From positions 145,779,349 to 145,843,348 of the forward strand of contig NC_081410.1 of NCBI RefSeq assembly GCF_030272615.1: a DNA stretch of 64,000 nt. Direction: 5' to 3'. Every line of letters begins with the position of its first letter. The first letter of the stretch is position 1. The notes beneath the pieces were generated by a model. That model made no database searches. It was given only the letters and a program-made list of their open reading frames with translations, and was not told the origin of the DNA. This DNA comes from Cryptomeria japonica. Its lineage: Eukaryota; Streptophyta; Pinopsida; Cupressales; Cupressaceae. The translations under genes and the position numbers were made by a program. Below, piece after piece: positions 52,292 to 64,000 of this stretch.

Positions 52292-54967
52292 ATCAAAGAG
52301 CAATCATTTTGAAGACTACTAACTTTTGAATGTTTTAATTGACACAGGTCATTCTCTTGCATTTTTGTTCTCAATTTAGCACCTTCGCAAATTGATACTT
52401 TAGCGCTATTGTCTATATTGTTGCTGTTTCGTGTTAAATAGCACTTCTGTTTCACACAGAGTAGAGCTATTGTAACAAAGAGTTGTAAGAAAATTCCTTG
52501 TAACCGAAAACCAAAAATTTTAGGCTTGTAGAAGCCCACCAAAACATGCAGATTTTTCTAACTAATTATCTTTTGTGCAGGTTTTAACTAACCCCTACAA
52601 TAGGACTTTTTAGCAATTTTAGCTTAGGAAATAAATTTGTTCATATTTCTAACTTCGTCTTTCAAGTTAGGATAAAATAAATTCATTTTCCTTTTGGGTT
52701 AAAATCAACTACACATTCATTTGGAGTTTTAAAAAGAACCACATCTTTCGTTTAGAGCTCTAAAAAGAATCACATTTGTTCAAAGTTAAAAAGAATCACC
52801 AAAACAAACACGCAAATTTTTTTTTTTGCAAAGTTAGGAACAAATTCTTTTGGTGCTTAAAATCAACAAGGCAAATTTTATTTCTTGCATCAAGCTAAAA
52901 CTCACAATCCACACTTCCATTTTTGGTGCAAATAAAATTCACAATCAACTTGTCTCATTTTTACAGCAATTTTACTTCATGCAAACGTGTTTTTCATTAA
53001 GTTAACCAGGATTTTCAAATTCTAGTTTACTCAAACAATTGCCTTTGAAAATTAAAAAGAACACCATGATTGTTGGAGCAACATCTCCAAATAGATAGAA
53101 AATCATTGCGATGACAAGTTAAAAGGAACGAGTGAATTTTGTGTTTGACACACTTGTACAAAAGAGTTGGTCGAGTGGTCCTACTTCTAACACACACTAT
53201 CCTCTCCCTTGGCTCTTGTGGTCCTAAGTGCAAGAGAAAAGTGTTAGTAACACTCAAATTTTATCTTTTTAAAAGAGGCCTGCCAAGGGATCGATACTCT
53301 TGGGAACGACCTCGAGCGATAAATCCTTCGAGCCGCTATAGAAATCAGGTGTGAGTGAAAGCTATAGCCTTGGGTATAGCTGTTCCTACAGTGTAACTGG
53401 CCGAAAGGACAAATGGGCCCCACCACTGGTTACAAGGCTCTTAAGTGAGTCACTGCAAAATGAACTTATGTCCAAAAACATCAAACATGACTAAACACCT
53501 TTAAGTAGTAGCCCACCCGTTCTATTGATTGAGGATATTTGCGATATAATTTAGTGCAAGAGCATAGATGGTTTTGCTCCCAAGATACTCACCATACATA
53601 TTTCCTTGAGTAGAAACATAGCTTTTTAAAAAGTCACTTGTGGCTTGATAAAAGTGGTGACTCCCCCATCATAGGGATCATCTATTTGTTATGCTCGTGC
53701 AAGACTTAGTATATCACATCCTTACCTGCCAAGGCGAGATTCATAAGGTATGTAGTACCAAAGTCAAAGAAATATCAAGATGTGGGCTAAATTTATCACA
53801 ATTGGCCATTTGACCTTAGGGATAAAAAGTGTTTGAAGTGTGTTCGTTTTAGTCAAGACCAAGTGCAAATTGAGCCAACTTCAAGCTTTGGAAATACACC
53901 TTAAAATACATCTAAAGGAAGGGTTATATAAAAGTCCAAGGATTGGGTTGATCTAGACCCATACTCATTTGTGCCTTTGGGGCAACATTCTTGTGTTTGT
54001 GTGCTTGCTTTGTTTTCTTGTCAAAGAAAAATAAAAAAATCACTTCCCAAAAACAAAGTATTCATCCAACCAAACATCTGTCAAAAAACCAAAAACATCA
54101 AAAACAAGGTACAAACAACAAAGAGTCAAATTTTATGACCATTCTTCACATCTTGCGAAAGAAGAAGCGTCATCAGAATATCAACTTGAAAAGAAGACCA
54201 TTGAGCTCAAAGGTTTTGATCAAAAGGAGGAAATTCTTCTATATAAATAGACAAATCTTTGTCTCACATAGAGTCTTTCTGCATCACATGCGTCTCTACC
54301 TTCAAGGAAAAACAAACGAATTTGATTCCGAATCATTGAACCGCAAAGCTTTTATGCAATATAGAGCTATGAGTTATCACAAAAACCAAGGAGGAAAGAT
54401 TAATCCCAACTTCTTCCCAAACGTATGTATCACATACAACATAGCTCGAGAAATACCACCAACACCCGAAAGGGAAGAGATAGAGTTTGTCCCATTTGTA
54501 ACACAAAGTTTTTATTGAAGTTGAAAACATTTTCATCCATCATCTCACTCATACATCATCACTTCATCATCAATCCGTCCCAACTCTCAAAACATTAAGA
54601 GGTTCTTGTCCCAAGTTCTCTTTTAGATATTGCTTGAAATCAAACACATCACATCACTTTTTAGATTGTTTCTACATCTAGGATAAGCTCATCCTAAGAG
54701 ACACATCTACGCAGATTAAAACTAGTTCATGAGTGAATCCTCTCATTACTAGGTAGTTAAATCTATAACACATCTCAGATTTCTCTACACCTTATCACAT
54801 CAAAACTTATCAAACAAACAAGCAATTCAAAGAAGGAATTTCGGTTACATCCACCTTAAAGGTGCTAGAGATCCACGTGCAACACAATTCACCAACCATC
54901 AATCTCTCATTTCAACAAAAACTCATCATCATTTTCACACAACTTCAACAAAAAGCTTATAAACAAA
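52292..54967 (+). other. Element C leader
   Basis: 2.7 kb with no similarity that I can see to the A/B leader. It is AT-rich and includes a GC-richer stretch at 53275-53440. The only sizeable frame is at 53991-54518. Confidence 0.6.
53991..54518 (+). CDS. Hypothetical extra frame upstream of gag in element C
   Basis: 175 codons from ATG to TGA in the leader, strongly basic, with Lys-rich N-terminus (SKKNKKITSQKQ), then LRKKKRHQNINLKRR and ESLNRKAFMQYRAMSYHKNQ. Additional frames upstream of gag are known in the Ogre branch of Tat elements, but I cannot show homology to them. It is intact although Gag-Pol in the same element is riddled with stops. It could also be a chance frame, as I have no second copy to compare. 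Confidence 0.4.
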   Translation: MCLCACFVFLSKKNKKITSQKQSIHPTKHLSKNQKHQKQGTNNKESNFMTILHILRKKKRHQNINLKRRPLSSKVLIKRRKFFYINRQIFVSHRVFLHHMRLYLQGKTNEFDSESLNRKAFMQYRAMSYHKNQGGKINPNFFPNVCITYNIAREIPPTPEREEIEFVPFVTQSFY

Positions 54968-56804
54968 ATGGCCCAAACCCGATCACAGTCCAAGCAACGA
55001 GAAATAGAAAGGGAAGAAGAAGAAGAGGAAAATCTCAATGAATTTCAAGAAGCACTTGGAGGAAATGCAGATGACGAAAACCCAAGTACTCCCACTCCTG
55101 CAACAATAGAAAGGGCTCAGCATAACCCTCTCTTTAACAGACTTTTTGACGAAATACTCAGGAGCAATGCGGATGCTCACTTCTTAAGACTCGCTCAAGA
55201 AGGAGCAAAACTCCCCTCTGACTTTGATCTTGCCCAATTAAGACAAGCATCAGAAAGACAAAGTCGCCATGAAGAGGAAAGAGATAGAGATCCCATCAGA
55301 TATAACATTCCTCGAGGTAACCCACCACCTCCTCCTCCAAATGAAATGGAGATGTTGCGGCAACAAGTTGAGAATCTCGTCCAACAGCTTCATAGTGGTG
55401 TCAAGACTAACCAATTCTCATTCAATGACATCTGTCCCTATCCTTTTGATAGGAATCTTTACATGCCACCATTTCCACGAGGATTCGAAACACTCAAATT
55501 TGAAAAATATAGAGGAAAGGGGAATCCCCGCGATCATGTCCGAGAATTTCATTCCGCTTTTCTTGAAGTAGCATATGAAGACACATACCTAATGCGCCTT
55601 TTTCCCCAAAGCTTGGGAGGAACAACCACATCATGGTTTTTGCCGACTACCAGGTAGCATTAGAACATTTGAGGAACTTATCCAAAAATTCCTCACTCAT
55701 TACTCTCATAACATTGAACGCGACATCACCATGGATGATCTGTGCAACACCAAACAAAAACCAGGTGAACTATTCTCAGTATTCCTGCAACGATGGCGCC
55801 AAATGTCTAGCAGACGTTCTCTTCAGTTACCTGAATGAGAACTAGTGGAAATATTCATTTCCAACTTAAACGAAGAAATGGAATTTCACCTGGATGTCAA
55901 AGACACAAACTCTTTTAATGATATGATCACCAAGGGTTTAAAATGTGAACGAGCACTCATCAAGAAAGGACTCATCAAAATCTTTAATGAACCAAAAGAT
56001 GGTCCTCGCCCGCGCTTCAATAGTGATAAACCAAGCTTCTGGAATAAAAACAAGAATATCATCAACGATGGCGTTGTGGATGCCCGGACTATCCAAAACG
56101 CACAACCTGTGGTTCGATTTGCAGGACAAAATCCTCCACCTCAAAACAACACAAATGTTCCTTCTAATCAAGGTCACATCACATCTCACGATGAACCTAG
56201 ACCTCATCAGCAAAAACAGAAACGCACATACACTCCCTTAGGGGAACCCATTGAAACAGTATTGCGACAACTCATTTCTCAAAATTTGGTCACTCTACCT
56301 AAACTATCAAACTATGAGCCTCAGGTCAAACCGGCATGGTGGAGAGATACTGAACACTGTGAATTCCATCAAGGAAGAGGGCACAAGACAAGTAATTGTC
56401 ATCGATTGAAAGATCTCATTCAGGATCTTATTGATCGAGGAGAAATTGAAATTGAAGGACATGACCCAAAAACAACAAATAATGATCATCTGATGTTCAA
56501 AAATCCACTTCCATCACAAGATCAAAGGGGTCCTTCCACTTCTAGGTGAGGCACTGATACCACTGATTATACACAGGCTGCATATAATTATACTGTAAAT
56601 CATCTGTATGATGCCAATGAACAAGTTGCAACTATAACCTTCAAAAATCCCAACTCAAATTGCAATGTTGTTACGCGTCGCGGCAAAGTTACCATAAAGG
56701 CAGCTCCACAAGGCACCGCCTCCATCCCAAAGCAGTACAATCTTGTGGAACAATTAGACAAAACACCTGCGCTTATATCCATTTTAGAACTATTGCGCCT
56801 ATAG
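54968..56804 (+). pseudogene. gag: Element C Gag
   Basis: It starts MAQTRSQSKQREIEREEEEE, followed by PFFRNFERY-like Gag core segments KYRGKGNPRDHVREF, LMRLFPQSLGG, FEELIQKFLTHYSHN and LFSVFLQRWRQM. The knuckle is CEFHQGRGHKTSNC. One +1 frameshift lies in a T run near 55636-55640. Stops are at 55836-55838 (TGA), 56547-56549 (TGA) and 56802-56804 (TAG). It is shorter at the N-terminus than Gag of A/B. Confidence 0.88.
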
Positions 56805-57500
56805 CCATCCCATAAAACTATCTTGGATCAAGCACTCCAAGAGGTGTTAGTCCCTGCAAATCTGAATACAAACCAATTTCCAGCCATGGTTGGAAGTCTC
56901 AAGTCATCACCTTGTCTCACTTTTTCCGAAAGTGACAACTCTTCCTTCTAGCAACCTCATAAGGCTTCGCTACACATTGAAGGCTTTATCAACCAACATA
57001 GGATCAAGTGAGTCTTGATAGATAATGGAGCAGGCCTGAACATTTATACACTACAGTTGGTCACAACATTGGGATATGCGGTAGAATCAGTGGATCCTCG
57101 TAAGAAGATCACACTCAAAGCCTATGATGATGCAGAGAGTTCATCCAAAGGAGCTGTGGTACTACCAATCCGCGTGGGCCCTGTGGTAAAGCACATCATC
57201 TGTCAGGTTCTGGACCTTCCTCTGCCATATAATCTATTGTTAGGAAGACCTTGGATACATGCCATGCAAGCCGTTCCATCTACCTACCATCAATGTATCA
57301 AGTTCCCACATAACGGTGTAGAGATCACAATTTTGAGCGATGCAAACCCCTTTGCATTTTGCCATAATATCAGCCATCAACCAGAGATTACCATTCCTAA
57401 TAATAGAGAAGCCATTTCCTCCACATCATATATAAGTCCTACCTCTCTTGCCAGATCAAACACCACTATACCCAAGCAAGAAAAGCTTAAGATGAAAATA
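56805..57500 (+). pseudogene. Element C protease
   Basis: Active site VLIDNGAGLNIYTLQ (D-N-G-A), then LKAYDDAESSSKGAVVLPIR, IICQVLDLPLPYNLLLG and PWIHAMQAVPSTYHQCIKF. Stops at 56949-56951 (TAG) and 57009-57011 (TGA; CGA in B) lie just before the active site. Confidence 0.88.
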
Positions 57501-58973
57501 GCAGAGGAAGGTCCCGAGGAATACAACTTGAGTCAACTCTTTTGTGTGGAACAGATGCCCACTTCTCCTAGAACACATGGTAAACCACAGCAGTTACTCC
57601 AGCAACCACTAATCACACCCGCATGTGCTTTGACGCCTTTCATCCTTGGAAAGAGTCAAGAAGAAGAAACCCAAGATGAGGACTTAGCGGACTGGATCTA
57701 TAAAGATCCCATCACCACTGATCTACCACAAGTTAAACTTCCTACGGATCAGTATGGCAAAGGTCTCCTCATTATGCAACAAATGGGATATGATGGTCAG
57801 AGTGCTTTAGGATATTGCAAACAAGGATGACATGAACCTCTGCTGCCAGAATTAAAGCCCAAAGATAATACAGGCCTAGGCTTTGAAAAGGAGATATTTC
57901 CTAAGCTCCAATTCAAAGGAAAACCCAGCAAACCATTATGTCAGCCTACTGCCAAAAGGACACCTTTCATTATCAAAGTGGCATCAAGCACCATCCCCAC
58001 TACCCCACCGAGGCTCAGAATCCCAACACAACCATCACCAATGCCAATCATCCCACCAATCAAGCCTGTAATCCCATCCGCAACAACAAAAACATCCAAG
58101 ACATCATCAACAGCAACAACTGTATCAGAACCCGCAGCAACATCTATGGCACCAGCAGTTCCAGCAGAAGCCACTGAGTCAACACTGCCAATACTCCCCG
58201 TACCAGATCCTTTAATCCCCATCGACCTTCCTGCAACATCGATCACCACAAAGGTACATCAACCAATCACACCTGCAGTATTTAACTCCAAGGACATCCC
58301 AGTATGGTATAGTAATCGAATGCTGGAAAGTGATTCAGAGATCGACTTACATGAATGGGAATTTGATTCGATACAACTTAATACTTCAGATGAGGAAGAC
58401 ACATCACCACCTCCACCACGCAAAGACGTCCCTGTTTACGGAGAAGCACAGATAAAGACCACTTGGGTTCCTGAACTGGAAACATCTTCCACAAACCCTA
58501 TGTCTCATCCTACGCCTAATTCTGACAGGGAGAGTACCATTAACGACCTTCACCATAATGTCTTGACCCTCACTGATACATCTAACACACTTAACCTAAT
58601 CGATGAAGTAATGCCCATTATCCACCCTGAACTCATTGAATGGAAGCAACCAAATCCTCCATGTCTTGACTTCTTCCAAAACGATGAGGCCATCATTGAC
58701 TTTTTGGAATTGAGGGATAACCTACCAAGCAGGGATCACAAAGCTGGATTTGCCATCGAACTTAATAGCGCAACATACTTTGGGGCGGATGCCAAACCTT
58801 TCAGCTACAAAAATATAACAATAAAACATGGATCTTCCAGTGAAAACCACACTGTGGCACTGTTTGATCCGACAAAAGTAAAAAGAAAGAGCGTATCCAA
58901 CAGTGAAAACCTATCTGAGGCACTTGAGGATGAAGGGTTTGACATTCTCCTTGCTAATGTACAACAGGAATGA
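57501..58973 (+). pseudogene. Element C G-patch and linker
   Basis: In frame with the protease: QYGKGLLIMQQMGYDGQSAL with a TGA at 57828-57830, then HEPLLPELKPKDNTGLGFEK. A Pro/Thr/Ser-rich spacer follows, then FFQNDEAIIDFLELRDNLPS and ENHTVALFDPTKVKRK, ending at TGA 58971-58973. It is homologous to B 43956-45038. Confidence 0.82.
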
Positions 58974-59936
58974 TCAACGATTCTCATCGAGGAAACCAAA
59001 GAATACAATGTGGGGACACCTAAAAATCCTCATATCATACATCTGGCATCTCTTCTCACTCCAGAAGAACAACCTAAATTTATAGAGTTCTTCCAGAAGC
59101 GTCAGATCAACTTTGCATGGTCATATGCAGACATGCCTTGGCTTGATCTTGATTTAGTCATGCATCACCTCATTGTAGCAGAAGGAGCCAAACCTGTCAA
59201 GCAGAAGCTTCGTAAGATGCATCCCCAGATTGCAGTGCTAGTCAAAACAAAACTCAAGAAACTCCTAGATGTTGGTTTCATTAGGCCAATTGATTATGCA
59301 TAATGGATCTCCAACATTGTGCCTGTCGACAAACCAAAAGGGGGCATCCGTATTTGTACTGACTTCAGAGATCTGAATAAGGCATGTCCTAAGGATGACT
59401 TCCCCCTACCAAATATCGACATCATAGTGGATCTGACAGCAGGACATGCCATGCTTTCACTCATGGATGGCTTTTTAGGATACAATCAGATAAAGATCAC
59501 ACCAGAGGACCAACATAAGACAACCTTCACATGTCCATGGGGCACATATTGCTGGAATGTAATGCCCTTCGGTCTAAAGAATGCAGGAGCAACCTATCAA
59601 AGAGCAATGACCACCATCTTCCATGACATGATGCATACCATGATGGAAGATTATGTTGATGACTTACTAGCAAAATCACTCACCAGAGAAGGGCATCTCC
59701 ACATCTTAGATAAAATCTTTGATAGATTGGAACAATACCATGTTCGACTCAACCCAAAGAAATGTGTCTTTGGAGTGACCTCCGGGAAGCTTCTAGGATA
59801 CATTGTCTCAAGCAAAGGTATTGAGGTTGACTCAGCAAAGGTAAAAGCAATCATGGACATGCCACCTGCAAAGAATATTAGTTAGCTAAGGACATTACAA
59901 GGATGACTTCAATCCATTCAAAGATTCATTACACAA
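58974..59936 (+). pseudogene. Element C RT
   Basis: Segments: FIEFFQKRQINFAWSYADMP, KLLDVGFIRPIDYA, IRICTDFRDLNKACPKDDFP, SLMDGFLGYNQ, CWNVMPFGLKNAGATYQRAM, EDYVDDLLAKS (YVDD 59652-59663). Stops: TAA 59301-59303, TAG 59883-59885 (Gln in B), TGA 59904-59906. Confidence 0.93.
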
Positions 59937-60881
59937 TTGGCTGATAAGTGTCACCCATTCACACACCTGCTACACAAGAACATCCGCTTTCAGTGGGATG
60001 CCCGATGCCAGCAAGCATTTCCGACACTTAAAGACTATCTCATGAAACCACCATTGCTGATCCCACCAGATCCAAGTAGACCATTGTTACTCTATATCTC
60101 AACAACCAGTACAGCATTGGGTGTACTACTGGCACAAAATAATGCAGAAGGAAAAGAGTGTGTTGTTTACTACATCTCTCGCACACTGGTGGGCTATGAA
60201 CTCAATTACACACCTATTGAACGAGCTTGCTTAGCAGTAATCTTAGCAGCCACTAAACTGAGGCACTATCTGTTAACACACAAAGTACAACTCATTGCAA
60301 AGATTGATCCACTCAAGTATTTACTTAACAAAGCAGCATTGACAGGCCACTTGGCCAAATGGGTGATGATTCTAAGTGAATTTAACATTGAGTACGTGGA
60401 CCGTAAAGCTATCAAAGGTCAAGTTATTGCAGATCAGTTGGCCAATGCACCACTCATAGGCGATCATCCTCTCATTTCCAATTTTTCAGATGAAGAGATA
60501 TTCATGATCACAACAACACAACCATGGAAACTATATTTTGATGGTTCATACACTAGGCACGGCTCGGGGGCAGGCATTCTGTTTATCACACCTCAGGGTG
60601 ATAGCATCCCGAAGTCTTACAGGCTCACATTTCCATGCACAAACAACATAGCAGAGTATGAGGCCTTGATCACAGGACTCAGGTTAGCTGTACAATGGAA
60701 ATTACAAGAACTGCAAGTATATGGCGATTCCCAACTAGTCATTCGCCAAGCAATAGATGAATATCAGACCAAAGATGATAAACTCATGCCATATAAGCAA
60801 ATGGTGGACACTCTAAAGACATCATTTACTACTATCACTTTTGAGCAGATACCAAGAGATTAGAATCGAGCTGCTGACGCT
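59937..60881 (+). pseudogene. Element C RNase H and second (aRH-type) RNase H
   Basis: The first RNase H (LLLYISTTSTALGVLLAQ, YYISRTLVGYELNYTPIERA) lacks the normal first Asp. The second has WKLYFDGSYTRHGSGAGIL, NNIAEYEALITGLRLA and VYGDSQLVIRQ, keeping the catalytic-looking Asp and Glu. 308 codons are open up to TAG 60861-60863 (CAG in B). Confidence 0.92.
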
Positions 60882-62276
60882 ATGTCTACCATCACATCTC
60901 TCCTAGATCTTCCACAAAATTCAACATGCTACGAGTTCTTGGTAGAACAGCTTTGGATCCCCGCTTATGATATCCCTGAATCCGAGATGATATGTCGCCT
61001 TGTCGGTTCTGAATCCCCATGGTACGGTGAGTTCTACACCTATCTCCGCGATCACACCCTTCCTCCCAACCAATCAAATAACCAACGTAAAACCTTCATT
61101 CGCCAAACTGCTCGATATACCATTATTGCCGAAACCCTGTACCGACGCGGTCTTGATGGTACTCTCCTTCGATGTCTGGAACAAGATGAGATAACAAAGG
61201 CTTTGGAAGAGGTACATGAAGGAATTTACGGGACTCACTCAAGTGGTCCATCACTAGCCAAGAAACTCATGCGAGCTGGATATTATTGGCCATCTATGGA
61301 AAAGGATTCCTACTACTTTTTCAGAAAATGCAAAAAATGTCAAGTTCATGGCGACCTGATACATGGACCGACCCAGGAACTACAACCAATCACGACACCA
61401 TGGCCTTTATATCAATGGGGCCTTGACCTTGTGGGTAAGATTCATCCATCTTCATCCAATGGCCATAAATTCATTATTACCGCCACCGAATATTTCACAA
61501 AGTGGATCGAAGCTGTTCCACTTACCCAAGTCACCGGCAAGCAGATCGCCTCATTCATCCTCAACTACATCATCTGCTGGTATGGTGTACCCATGTCCAT
61601 CATCATAGATAACGGTCTTCCTTTCAAAAATCAGGATGTCCGCGAACTTTGTGAGAAATTTCATATCGAACACCGCTTTTCCACTCCCTATTACCCACAA
61701 GGCAATGGTCAGGCCGAAGCATCCAATAAAAACATATTGAGGATCCTAAAGAAGACAGTCAATGATGCCGACCATGACTGGCATGTTCAACTAAATCCGG
61801 CACTATGGGCATATCGAACTAGCATTCGAACCCCTACAGGTGCAACTCCTTATTCATTGGTCTATGGTGCAGAAGCTATCTTGCCTATTGAGGTCGAGAT
61901 ACCATCATTATAGGTTTCCTTGCACAATCTCATCGATGACGAAGCCTACAGAGTATCCCATCTTCAGGACTTAGAGTTACTTGATGAGAAACGACAAGCT
62001 GCATACAATCACCTCAAAGCCTATCAGCAACGCATGAGTAGAAGCTACAATCATTAAGTTAGATCTCGTACATTTGAGGTAGGTGATCTTGTTCTACAAG
62101 AGAATCCTCGCAACCAACCACACAGAGAACATCAGGGAAAGTTTGAATCAAACTGGCTGGGCCCATATGTTGTCACTGTTGTATTCAGGTCCGGGGCATA
62201 TCGGTTGGCTACATTAGAAGGAGAACCGCTCGCAGATCCAATTAACAACATGCACCTCAAACAGTTTTATACCTAA
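60882..62276 (+). pseudogene. Element C integrase with GPY/F end
   Basis: Zinc module HEGIYGTHSSG...CKKCQVHG, catalytic residues in WGLDLVG, IIIDNGLPF and NGQAEASNK, then LNPALWAYRTSIRTPTGATP, FEVGDLVLQENPRN, NWLGPYVVT and INNMHLKQFYT. Stops: TAG 61911-61913 and TAA 62055-62057. The natural stop is TAA 62274-62276. The integrase core itself is open for 343 codons. Confidence 0.92.
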
Positions 62277-64000
62277 GCTGTACAGAGCATCAGGCTCCCC
62301 TGCATATCAGAAAATACCAAAAACATTCAGAAAAATGTCCTAAAGAAATACAAAAACATTCAAAAAGTAAAGAAAAATCATGCATCCAAATGGTGAACAA
62401 CCACTCCGATGGCACCTTGGGTAAGTGCGATGGTGAAAACCTGGCAAACAGGCGCCACTCGTAAAGATAATGGCTCCAATATCTTTCAGGCTCGTTGCGA
62501 TCACATCTACTTCATACATACATCCATCCATCCAAAACTAGGGCTTGTTATTCATATGCAATTATGAAAGTACTGCATGCATCCTACGTCCTGCTTTTTT
62601 ATAGTCATGTCTAAAAACTGGGGGCAATGCCTTTAACCTATTGATGGAAGTGGATTCTACATTGTCTTGTGATTCATTAAAGTTCTTCATTTAAAACTAT
62701 CTCACAAAATCCAAAAAACATTCAAAACACTTCAAAAACCAAAAAATTCAAAAACAATACAAAATCCAAAAAACAACGAAAAACCGTCGAAAATCAAACA
62801 AAAACATGGAAACACATTGTACATACTCATCCACGCAGATACCAAACAAACATTGTGATATACTCCACAAAATGACCACTTATCAATCGACCACACAATC
62901 AACATCAACACTCAAAACTGTCTTCAACAAGGATGCATCCTTCCTTACCAAAACAAAGACAAGATGACATTTTCTTTGACAAGAAAATTCTGTTTACGCT
63001 ATCAAATACTTGGTTGATTTATGGTCTAGTAATTTATATCAGGTTCCTACGGCATTGTTTGTGTATCTTTGACACATTATTCTGATGAAGTTCTGGGGCA
63101 TGTACTAATGGTGTCTATGTGGGAAGTTCACCAAGCTACGTGATCATATGCAAAATACAGTCATAGATCATTATGGCTTGCTAACTACAACATATACCTC
63201 GACCATATAAGCATGAACCATTACCAAGGATCCATATTCTTTATTCTTTATGTATATACTATTTGTTTGTAGGTACAATGCTCTTTCTTTGGTTCCTCCT
63301 ACCTCATCCAAACTGGATAAAGGTTTTATCTCTTATTACGGTATGCACTTGTCTCAGGATATGATCAGCCTAAGATCAAGGAGGACGATCCAAGTCATGC
63401 ATGAAAGGAGATAATCCTTGTCTGTTCTGCAAGCAATACTCAGGTCAACTTGATCCATTATATCAAGTTGCTTGTATTAACTTGCTATATAAAATCCATG
63501 TAAGAAATACTCTGGTCATCTTGAATCTTTATGTCAAGTTGCTTGTATTTTCTTACAACATTTTAAAGCTCAATGATGAAAAATAAAGCACCATGGATCG
63601 TCATTCCATCTCATCTATATATATTGCATTTCATTGCATTCCACCCATCCATACATTCATAATAGCTGCATATCATGCATACATAGTCATAATAATGCAT
63701 ACTCTATTTTACTCATCTTCTTCCATAGGACTCGGTCCTAGTCCTCCATATCTTCTATCTAACATCAAATCCCCCCTCACCCTCCCTATCTTGATCATCA
63801 ACATCATCCTAATCCCTTCATTGCTTCCCATCCTCACTCATCCACAAAATTAAGCCAGTTACTCTGTCTACACAGATACATCGACTCCCACACACCTAGA
63901 CTATCAACAGATATTCTGATCAATTATCTTCAGGTCTCAACAGGTAATCGATTATGGTAATCTTAGACTACATCAGGCATTTATCACAATGACCTAGTCT
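62277..64000 (+). other. Element C 3' untranslated region, runs off the window
   Basis: Positions 62380-62470 hold the reverse-oriented relative of the TTTTCACC/GGCGCC block of A and B. AACTGGGGGCAA at 62617-62628 resembles a polypurine tract, but what follows does not match the 5' LTR. An A-rich CAAAAACA-type stretch lies at 62690-62820. No PMD-like frame is present on either strand. The 3' LTR lies beyond the window. Confidence 0.55.

Larger units (their letters stand above)
34409..64000 (+). mobile_element. Gypsy element C: Tat-like with dual RNase H, split by element B, 3' end outside window
   Basis: Plus-strand order: 5' LTR (about 34409-35074 plus 51279-52272), PBS, 2.7-kb leader with an extra frame, Gag, protease, G-patch, RT, RNase H, second RNase H, integrase with GPY end (stop 62274-62276), then at least 1.7 kb of tail. 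Element B sits in the 5' LTR with an ATATT duplication. Gag-pol is one reading frame apart from a single +1 shift near 55640, but carries at least 13 stops. It is related to A/B, clearly at a distance. The left limit is uncertain because the 3' LTR is not in view. Confidence 0.85.

Noticed and set aside
62617-62628. AACTGGGGGCAA as polypurine tract with 3' LTR of C starting at about 62629
   Set aside because: The following sequence does not resemble the 5' LTR (34409-35074, 51279-52272), and the same GGGGGCA phrase occurs inside the A linker near 7190. Probably not the LTR boundary.
1-64000. tRNA, rRNA or intact host gene
   Set aside because: Scanned by eye for tRNA cloverleaf landmarks and long non-transposon frames. 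The only tRNA-like hits are primer-binding sites.

Overview
This window is plant nuclear DNA made almost entirely of LTR retrotransposons, most of them nested or decayed. I found no intact single-copy host gene, rRNA, tRNA or CRISPR array. Dual-RNase-H Ty3/gypsy pol, copia pol, plant mobile domain (PMD) and PPR fragments, multi-kb untranslated leaders and AT-rich LTRs point to a large-genome seed plant. A conifer-type genome fits best, but that is inference.

Layout: (1) Positions 1-18434 hold an old Ty1/copia element on the minus strand, its left LTR cut by the window edge. Its RT domain is interrupted by gypsy element A (2852-14120, minus), which has 817-bp LTRs differing at about 10 sites and a CTAAC target duplication. 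(2) Positions 18435-34400 are an older, heavily eroded interval: a PPR pseudogene scrap, an LTR remnant with an initiator-Met primer-binding site, a partly triplicated segment, two minus-strand polypurine-tract-like sites, decayed unidentified reading frames, and a long TA/CA/TG microsatellite with inverted symmetry. (3) From about 34409 to beyond 64000 lies gypsy element C on the plus strand. Its 5' LTR is split by gypsy element B (35075-51273, minus), which has 793-bp LTRs differing at 5 sites and an ATATT target duplication.

Elements A and B belong to one family, and C is a relative. All three share Gag with an unusual zinc knuckle. B and C keep the full order Gag - protease - G-patch - RT - RNase H - second RNase H - integrase with GPY end, which is the Tat-type architecture. 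B and C carry about a dozen in-frame stops each and almost no frameshifts. A has lost RT, both RNases H and the integrase core but keeps an open Gag frame.

Between the integrase end and the 3' LTR, A and B carry an antisense, spliced-looking gene for a plant mobile domain protein with a Gln-rich segment and coiled coil, broken in both copies. Its intron holds the most striking signal in the window: a row of short units sharing a GTGATGAA-type loop, each flanked by a small stem whose two arms change together from unit to unit. B also carries arrays of CACAGACGCG-like motifs in its 5' leader and, in opposite orientation, in its 3' region, so the two ends of its RNA are mutually complementary. 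Nesting order and LTR divergence give copia older than A, and C older than B.
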